NCBI GenBank assembly: GCA_900753315.1
Contig: CAADYP010000007.1
Span: 1-59,692, forward strand
Length of the DNA: 59,692 nt
DNA from: Clostridia bacterium
GTDB lineage: Bacteria; Bacillota; Clostridia; Christensenellales; UBA1242
Direction of reading: 5' to 3'
Positions within the stretch are counted from its first letter, which is position 1; each line of letters begins with the position of its first letter. Shown here piece by piece: positions 53,985 through 59,692 of the stretch. The notes beneath the pieces are model-generated. The model ran no database searches. It was not told where the DNA came from and saw nothing but the letters and a program-made list of their open reading frames with translations. Both the position numbers and the translations under genes were made by a program.

Positions 53985-56729
53985 ATGAAAAAAGTAAAAA
54001 AATCAAAAAATAAAAAAAAGAAACAGGTTTTGCAGGACATACCTATTGTTCGTTATCAAACAGATAAGGAACATGGTCTTTCTGAGGAACAAATCAATGA
54101 AAGAATTGAGCACAAGCTTGTAAACGATACAAAAATCAAAACTTCAAACAGTTATTTACAAATTTTCTGCAAAAATATTTTCACAATCTTCAATATCATC
54201 TGGCTTGCAATCGCCATCGCCTTGATGTGCGTTGGGGCATGGAGCGACATGATGTTTTTGTTTGTTGTCATAGCAAACACCGCAATTTCAATTTTCCAAG
54301 AAATCAAAGCAAAAAACACCGTTGAAAAACTGTCTATGGTGACAGCTCCAAAAATCAAAGTTGTTCGTATGGGACTTTCTCTTGAAATTAAAGGTGAAGA
54401 TTTGCTCCTTGACGACATCATTCTGCTTGAAAACGGAAATCAAATTCCTGCTGACTGCATTATTGTCGAAGGTAATGTTGAAGCAAATGAAAGTTTGTTG
54501 ACTGGAGAGTCAAATCTTATCAAAAAGAAAGAAGGCGACACACTTTTGGCGGGAAGTTTTTTGGTATCTGGACAATGTTATGCCAGAGTTGACAAAGTTG
54601 GGAAAAGCAACTATATCCAAACTGTCGCAGAACGAACCAAAGACTTCAAACCTCAAACTTCAAACCTTTTCAAAGACTTGAACAATTTGATAAAAATCAT
54701 TATTCTCATTTTGATACCAGTTGGCGTTTTGACATTCTGCAAAGAATATTTCTTGGCTGGAACAACAATCAAAGAAGCCATAACAAGCACAAGCGGAGCT
54801 CTTACGGGAATGATTCCTGCTGGAATGTATCTGCTTATCACCGTTGGTCTTTCAGTTGGGGTTATCAAACTTGCTAGAAAGAAAACCCTTGTGAAAAATC
54901 TTTATTCAATCGAAATGCTTGCAAGAGCAAATGTGTTGTGCCTTGACAAAACTGGAACAATCACAGATGGAACCATGAATGTTGTAGATGTTGTTCCACA
55001 AAACAATTTTGCTCTTGAAAAAATCCAAAATATCATGAAAAATGTTATGGCACATCAAAAGACAATGAATGCAACCAGTGTTGCACTTGTTGAACATTTT
55101 GGAAAAGAACTCAATAGTGAAGTAAAAAATGTTATCGAATTTTCATCACAAAGAAAATACAGTGCCACAACTCTTTCAAATGGAAAAACTTATTATGTTG
55201 GTGCAATTGGATTTATAAAATGCCAAATCACCGCCCAACAAAAGAAATTGATGAACGAATATATGGAAAAAGGCTTGCGAGTAATTTCTTTGGTTGAAGA
55301 TGCAAACCCTTACACAGAAAGGTCAGCCGGAAAGCATGGAAAACTTGTTTGCTTCTTTGTTTTGGAAGACCATATCAGAAAAGATGCCATTGAGACAATC
55401 AAATGGTTTAAAGAAAACAATGTTGACATCAAAATTATTTCTGGTGATGACGCATTGACCGTTTCAAAAATTGCAAAGAGAGTTGGAGTTGAACACAGTG
55501 ATAAATATATCTCACTTGAAAACATGAGTTTGCAAGAAGTCGCACAAATTGCAAACAAATTTACTGTCTTTGGCAGAGTGACACCAGAACAAAAACATAC
55601 AATCATCAGAACCTTGAAAACGCAGGGAAACACAGTTGCAATGACTGGCGATGGTGTAAATGACACACTTGCTCTCAAAGAAGCAAACTGTTCTATTGCC
55701 ATGGCTGACGGAAGCGAAGTTGCAAGAAACATTTCTCATCTAGTTTTAATGGAAAGCAACTTCTCTGCTCTCCCTTCAATTGTAAAAGAAGGTCGTCAAA
55801 TCGTAAACAATGTCCAACACTCATCAGTTTTGTATTTGATGAAGACCCTTTTCACAATCATGCTTTGCATAACAACACTTATTTTGAGAATCTCTTATCC
55901 GTTTACACCAAAACAACTTTTGCTTCTTGAAATGTTTGTCATTGGAATTCCATCGTTTATCTTAACTTTCCAACCAAACAAAGAACTTATCCGAGGAAAT
56001 TTCATCCCGCAGGTTTTGAAGAAATCAATTCCTTGTTCACTCTTGATGTTTATCAGCATCCTTATCGTTCTTATCTTAAATGAAAATACATCAACCTTGA
56101 CAGCGACAGAATTCACTTCTCTTTGCACCTTGCTTTTGACATTCGATGGATTTATAAATTTGGTTTGGGTATGTTGGCCACTCAACTGGCTTAGAGCAAT
56201 TTGTGTCAGCATCTCCGCAATCTTGATTTGTTCTTGCCTTGCAGGACTTGGAAAATTTTTCGGGATAACAGATTATACCGTTCCAGTTATGATAACTTTA
56301 ACTGCACTTTTGCTTTGTGAAGCTTTGGTAATTGTCTGTATTTTCTATCTAAAAGAATGGATAATAAACAAACGGCTAAGAAAAAAACAAGCACTTTCCA
56401 CAGTAAATGCTGAAGAAAAAAACATTTCACAAGGCTTGGAAGTTTTCAAAAACAAAGCAAACAAATACAGTGCCGAAAACTTGTGGGAAAAATTAACAAG
56501 AAAATGGTCAAAAGAAGAAACTATCGCAGATTCTGATGAAGCAATAGTTGTCGAATCTATACAAAAGAAAAAGGCTGCTAAAAAGGAAAAGCAAACAAGA
56601 CAGGAAACAGCCAACAAAAATGCTGAAAATAAAATACAAGAGGAAATTTTAAATAACACAGAAAAGGAACAACAACCTGTTGAAGAAAAAGTCTCGAAGA
56701 AGAAAAAATCAAACAAAAAAACTGCTTAA
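53985..56729 (+). CDS. CtpE-like cation-translocating P-type ATPase
   Basis: 914 residues. Actuator motif TGES (about 172-175), phosphorylation motif DKTGTITDG (Asp about 321), and hinge TGDGVND (about 552). M4 carries GMIPAGMYLLITVGLSVG before KKTLVKNLYSIEMLARANVLCLDKTGT, as in the CtpE group, one of which moves Ca2+ in mycobacteria; metal-binding N-terminal domains of heavy-metal pumps are absent. The first 20 residues and the last about 110 are unusually rich in Lys and Glu, and the C-tail ends in KKKSNKK. Substrate unproven. Confidence 0.88.
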   Translation: MKKVKKSKNKKKKQVLQDIPIVRYQTDKEHGLSEEQINERIEHKLVNDTKIKTSNSYLQIFCKNIFTIFNIIWLAIAIALMCVGAWSDMMFLFVVIANTAISIFQEIKAKNTVEKLSMVTAPKIKVVRMGLSLEIKGEDLLLDDIILLENGNQIPADCIIVEGNVEANESLLTGESNLIKKKEGDTLLAGSFLVSGQCYARVDKVGKSNYIQTVAERTKDFKPQTSNLFKDLNNLIKIIILILIPVGVLTFCKEYFLAGTTIKEAITSTSGALTGMIPAGMYLLITVGLSVGVIKLARKKTLVKNLYSIEMLARANVLCLDKTGTITDGTMNVVDVVPQNNFALEKIQNIMKNVMAHQKTMNATSVALVEHFGKELNSEVKNVIEFSSQRKYSATTLSNGKTYYVGAIGFIKCQITAQQKKLMNEYMEKGLRVISLVEDANPYTERSAGKHGKLVCFFVLEDHIRKDAIETIKWFKENNVDIKIISGDDALTVSKIAKRVGVEHSDKYISLENMSLQEVAQIANKFTVFGRVTPEQKHTIIRTLKTQGNTVAMTGDGVNDTLALKEANCSIAMADGSEVARNISHLVLMESNFSALPSIVKEGRQIVNNVQHSSVLYLMKTLFTIMLCITTLILRISYPFTPKQLLLLEMFVIGIPSFILTFQPNKELIRGNFIPQVLKKSIPCSLLMFISILIVLILNENTSTLTATEFTSLCTLLLTFDGFINLVWVCWPLNWLRAICVSISAILICSCLAGLGKFFGITDYTVPVMITLTALLLCEALVIVCIFYLKEWIINKRLRKKQALSTVNAEEKNISQGLEVFKNKANKYSAENLWEKLTRKWSKEETIADSDEAIVVESIQKKKAAKKEKQTRQETANKNAENKIQEEILNNTEKEQQPVEEKVSKKKKSNKKTA

Positions 56730-56747
56730 ACTCAAGCAGTTTTTTTA
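56717..56747. terminator. Terminator between the P-type ATPase and recD2 genes
   Basis: AAAACTGCTT and AAGCAGTTTT around a short loop with T and A runs on each side; the TAA stop at 56727 is in the stem. It could serve both converging genes. Confidence 0.75.
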
Positions 56748-56787
56748 CTTTTCAAAGTTTGTATATTTTGTTTTGTCAAAACGAAAA

Positions 56788-59016
56788 CTAAAACATCTTT
56801 TTGATTTTTTCATCAGCCATAACAAGCAATTTTTTGAGCAGAGTGAATCTCGTTGCTGTATATTTGTTTGACACCATGCGTTTGAGATAAAGTTTTTCTC
56901 CAACAATTACAACCATTTTCTTCGCACGAGTGACAGCAGTATAAATCAAATTTCTTGTCAAAATTATGCTTGGCCCTGCAATTGCAGGAATGATAACAGT
57001 ATCAAATTCAGAACCTTGACTTTTGTGGATTGTTATTGCATAAGACAACGACAAATCAATTAAATCAGGTCTTGTATAAAGGCAAATTCTACCATCTTCA
57101 AACTCCACAATAACTTCACTGGTATTTGGGTCAATAGTGCTTACAATGCCAATATCTCCATTAAACACTCCTTTGCCTATTTCATCAGCATAGCGCCCAT
57201 GTTTTTTCCATTCAAGGTCATAGTTGTTGCTCATTTGCATAACTTTGTCACCTTCTCTAAAAATCGTTCTTCCAAATTCAACTTGACGTTTGTCTGGTGA
57301 TGACGGATTTATTCTTTCTTGCAAAACTTTATTTAAGTTTTCAATCCCGCACACGCCTGCTTTAAGTGGTGCCAAAACCTGAATTGTCTGTGGATCAACG
57401 CCCAAAAATTTTGGAAGACGAGTTGTAACAAGCTCCAAAATTGTATCCTTTATTACTTCTGGGTCATTTTTGCTATCAAAGAAGAAATCCATGCTTGTAT
57501 TGTCAATAAGTGGCATTTTCCCTTCATTGATAAGGTGTGCGTTTGTAATAATCAAGCTCTTCTCACCTTGTCTAAAAATTTTTGTAAGCATACAATAAGA
57601 GATAACACCACTTTCCAAAATGTCAGCCAAAACATTTCCTGCTCCGACACTTGGCAACTGGTCTTTATCACCGACCAAAATCAATTTGCAATCTCTTGGC
57701 ATTGCTTTGAGAAGTGCACACATCAAAGCGGCATCAACCATGGAAACTTCATCCACAATCACAACATCGGTTTTGAGCGGATTGCTTTCGTTGTGAACAA
57801 AAAAGCTTTCATTTGATTGAATAACATTGACTTCCAAAAGTCTGTGAATAGTTTTTGCTTCTCTTCCTGTGCTGTCGCTCATTCTCTTTGCCGCACGCCC
57901 AGTTGGCGCAACAAGCGAAACAGTCTTTTGCTGTGCTGTCAAAATTTCAAGAATACACTTGATAATCGTTGTTTTTCCTGTTCCAGGGCCACCAGTGATT
58001 ACAAAAACGCCATTGTTTATCGCACCCTTGATGGCATTTTTTTGCTCTTCATGAAGTAAAATGTTGTTCTTTGACTCATAACTTGCAATTTCTTCATCTA
58101 CATCAAATTTGCCTTCTTCTTGGCAGTTTGCCAGCCAAACCAGTTTTTGAGCAATAGAATTTTCGTAATAATAATATTTTGACAGCATAACAATTTCGGT
58201 ATTGTCCACCCAAGTTGTAACTGCTGTTCTGTCGACGCAAAGCGAGTCAAATGCTTGTTGAAATTTTTCTTGATAATCTTCTAAAACCAATTCGAGAGCC
58301 TTTGCTGCTTCTTCCAAGAGCATAACCTTTGGAAGATAAGTGTTTCCGTTTTTCTCACAAGATGTTTTCAAAACATAAATAAGTCCAGCTCTGATTCTAA
58401 AAGTCGAATCTTGTGGAAGTCCTGCATTTTGAGCAATTTTGTCTGCGGTCGCAAAGCCAATTCCGTCAATATCTTCCACCAATTTATATGGATTGTTTTT
58501 GATAATGTCTGCAGTCTTCTCATGATAAACATTATAAATCTTGAGTGCCATGTTTGTCGTGATGTTGTAACCCTGCAACAAAATTATGGTGTTTTGCACT
58601 TCACGATGCTCTTTGAACGAGAAACCAATTTCTACAGCTTTCTTTTCGCTTATTCCAGAGACTTGTTGGAGTTTCTGTGGTGCATATTCCAAAACATCAA
58701 GAGTGTCAGCACCAAAATGCTCAACAATTTTTCTTGCTGTCACTGGTCCAACTCCACGAATAAGCCCGCTTCCAAGATATTTTTCAAGTCCTTCCATTGA
58801 TTGCGGAACAGACATTTCATACGACTCAAATGCATACTGGACGCCATATTTTGTCTTTTCATATTTCCCTTCAAGTTTGACCTCTGCCCCCACTTGAACA
58901 TCAATAAATTTCCCAACAACAGTCACTACAGAGTCATCTTTTTCAAGTCTAGCAACGGTGTAACCATTTTCTTCATTTCTATACACAATATCTTCAATAG
59001 TTCCTGTTAATGCCAT
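56788..59016 (-). CDS. recD2: RecD2-like ATP-dependent DNA helicase
   Basis: 742 residues, normal for RecD2. The N-terminal OB-like part (EDIVYRNEENGYTVARLE) is followed by two helix-hairpin-helix regions (LIRGVGPVTARKIVEHFG; DIDGIGFATADKIAQNAG), Walker A TGGPGTGKTTI near residue 340, DEVSM, QVLAPLKAGV and the C-terminal UvrD-like IHKSQGSEFDTVIIP and TAVTRAKK. RecD2 is a 5'-to-3' superfamily 1B helicase outside a RecBCD complex, important for replication and repair. AAAGGA is a fair ribosome site. Confidence 0.95.
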   Translation of the reverse strand: MALTGTIEDIVYRNEENGYTVARLEKDDSVVTVVGKFIDVQVGAEVKLEGKYEKTKYGVQYAFESYEMSVPQSMEGLEKYLGSGLIRGVGPVTARKIVEHFGADTLDVLEYAPQKLQQVSGISEKKAVEIGFSFKEHREVQNTIILLQGYNITTNMALKIYNVYHEKTADIIKNNPYKLVEDIDGIGFATADKIAQNAGLPQDSTFRIRAGLIYVLKTSCEKNGNTYLPKVMLLEEAAKALELVLEDYQEKFQQAFDSLCVDRTAVTTWVDNTEIVMLSKYYYYENSIAQKLVWLANCQEEGKFDVDEEIASYESKNNILLHEEQKNAIKGAINNGVFVITGGPGTGKTTIIKCILEILTAQQKTVSLVAPTGRAAKRMSDSTGREAKTIHRLLEVNVIQSNESFFVHNESNPLKTDVVIVDEVSMVDAALMCALLKAMPRDCKLILVGDKDQLPSVGAGNVLADILESGVISYCMLTKIFRQGEKSLIITNAHLINEGKMPLIDNTSMDFFFDSKNDPEVIKDTILELVTTRLPKFLGVDPQTIQVLAPLKAGVCGIENLNKVLQERINPSSPDKRQVEFGRTIFREGDKVMQMSNNYDLEWKKHGRYADEIGKGVFNGDIGIVSTIDPNTSEVIVEFEDGRICLYTRPDLIDLSLSYAITIHKSQGSEFDTVIIPAIAGPSIILTRNLIYTAVTRAKKMVVIVGEKLYLKRMVSNKYTATRFTLLKKLLVMADEKIKKMF

Positions 59017-59084
59017 ATTTCAATCCTTTTCACAAGTTATAGTCATATTTTAATAACTTTTTAGGTAAAAAGCAAGCAAAACAG

Positions 59085-59113
59085 TTGCAAAATAAAATTG
59101 CTTTTTATATAAT
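59085..59113 (+). promoter_or_regulatory. Promoter of the MarR gene, near-leaderless
   Basis: TTGCAA (59085-59090), 17-base spacer, TATAAT (59108-59113), eight bases, ATG at 59122. No Shine-Dalgarno sequence. Confidence 0.65.
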
Positions 59114-59121
59114 AATGGTAT

Positions 59122-59505
59122 ATGAAAAATGTTGACAAGATATTGGAAATAGAAGCTTTGACAGAAAACCTTACAAAACACTTTGCAAAAAACAATTTGC
59201 TTAAAATGAAGGTTTTATATTTTATCTCACAATACGAAAACTTGTCAGTTAGTATGATTATTGACAAACTTGGACTCAAAAAATCCAATTTTGCTTTGAT
59301 GACAAAAGCACTTGAAGAAGAAGGTCTTGTCGTTTCAAAACAAGGAGAGATTGACAAACGATGTAGAATGATGTTCCTTACAGAAAAAGGCAAACAAGAA
59401 CTTGCCTGTTTTATTCAATCTCTTGAAGAGTTTTTCAGTGAGCCAAACACAGAAGTGGATAGAGCACTTGAAACTCTCTCAACATATCTTAACAAAAAGA
59501 TATAA
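59122..59505 (+). CDS. MarR family transcriptional regulator
   Basis: 127 residues. The N-terminal helix precedes a winged helix: LLKMKVLYFISQYENLSVSMIIDKLGLKKSNFALMTKALEEEGLV and the wing KQGEIDKRCRMMFLTEKGKQEL. This is the usual MarR layout, a dimeric repressor whose ligand is not predictable here. It is followed 21 bases later by cysS, which has its own GGAGG; the pair may be co-transcribed. It begins near its -10, so it is probably leaderless. Confidence 0.85.
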   Translation: MKNVDKILEIEALTENLTKHFAKNNLLKMKVLYFISQYENLSVSMIIDKLGLKKSNFALMTKALEEEGLVVSKQGEIDKRCRMMFLTEKGKQELACFIQSLEEFFSEPNTEVDRALETLSTYLNKKI

Positions 59506-59526
59506 TTTGTTTTGGAGGATTTTATT

Positions 59527-59692
59527 ATGGTTAAATTTTACAATTCACTCACCCGCACAAAGGAAGAAGTTCCAGCACACGATGGCAATGTGGTGAAGAT
59601 GTATTCATGTGGACCTACAGTATATAGTTATCCGCACATAGGAAATTTTAGAGCATATATTTTTATGGATTCATTAAGAAGAATGCTTGAAT
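59527..59692 (+). CDS. cysS: Cysteinyl-tRNA synthetase (5' part, cut off by window edge)
   Basis: 55 codons seen. The ATG at 59527 has GGAGG seven bases upstream. The class I start is diagnostic: FYNSLTRTKEEVPAHDGNVVKMYSCGPTVYSYPHIGN, with Zn-ligand Cys28 and the HIGN version of HIGH at residues 37-40. It charges tRNA-Cys. The rest lies to the right. Confidence 0.93.
   Translation, partial: MVKFYNSLTRTKEEVPAHDGNVVKMYSCGPTVYSYPHIGNFRAYIFMDSLRRMLE

Overview
This window looks like the chromosome of an AT-rich, endospore-forming member of the Clostridia (Bacillota). The case rests on a SpoIIID homologue, a SpoIIQ-like M23 peptidase next to it, a SpoVB-like flippase, a VanW protein, a DUF421/DUF4363 pair and the Gram-positive gene order glmU-like > pth > mfd > SurA/PrsA-like lipoprotein. 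I cannot name the genus. Coding strand is mostly minus. No rRNA, tRNA, CRISPR array, insertion sequence or origin was recognised.

Layout, left to right. Positions 1-1817 hold the 5' part of a conjugative VirB4-type ATPase that runs off the left edge, suggesting that an integrative element lies to the left. Positions 2228-7162 hold housekeeping genes: a PRC-barrel protein, a DUF1858 protein, HflX, a small lipoprotein, class II fructose-bisphosphate aldolase and a WalJ-like metallo-beta-lactamase. Positions 7270-12754 hold the excision-repair genes uvrA and uvrB with an unknown 167-residue gene between them. Positions 12822-13661 hold two divergent, mutually similar, membrane-anchored winged-helix proteins. 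RadC (13734-14471) lies directly downstream of one enormous gene (14500-34224), which encodes a 6574-residue lipoprotein made largely of GLUG-like repeats and fills about a third of the window.

Positions 34629-36539 form a sporulation cluster (spoIIID, acyl carrier protein, SpoIIQ-like peptidase, YwmB-like protein). Next come small membrane proteins, a UPF0104-type flippase, a SurA/PrsA-like lipoprotein, mfd, pth and a degenerate GlmU-like protein (36661-45547). After an exported protein of unknown function come DUF4363, DUF421, the SpoVB-like flippase, a tiny LysM protein, a VTT-domain protein, a VanW protein, a CCA-adding enzyme family protein, a CtpE-like P-type ATPase, RecD2, a MarR regulator and the start of cysS (45667-59692).

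Three observations stand out. (1) The giant GLUG lipoprotein is uninterrupted and has a lipobox. (2) An identical 16-bp dyad sits over the predicted -35 elements of both the giant gene and spoIIID, with the same 18-bp spacing to the -10, hinting at shared, possibly sporulation-linked, control. (3) At least eight genes have a good -10 element only 6 to 9 bases before an ATG, mostly without a Shine-Dalgarno sequence, which predicts leaderless or near-leaderless mRNAs; genes with longer leaders or in operons have strong GGAGG-type sites. All functional calls come from reading the translated sequence; no search was run.
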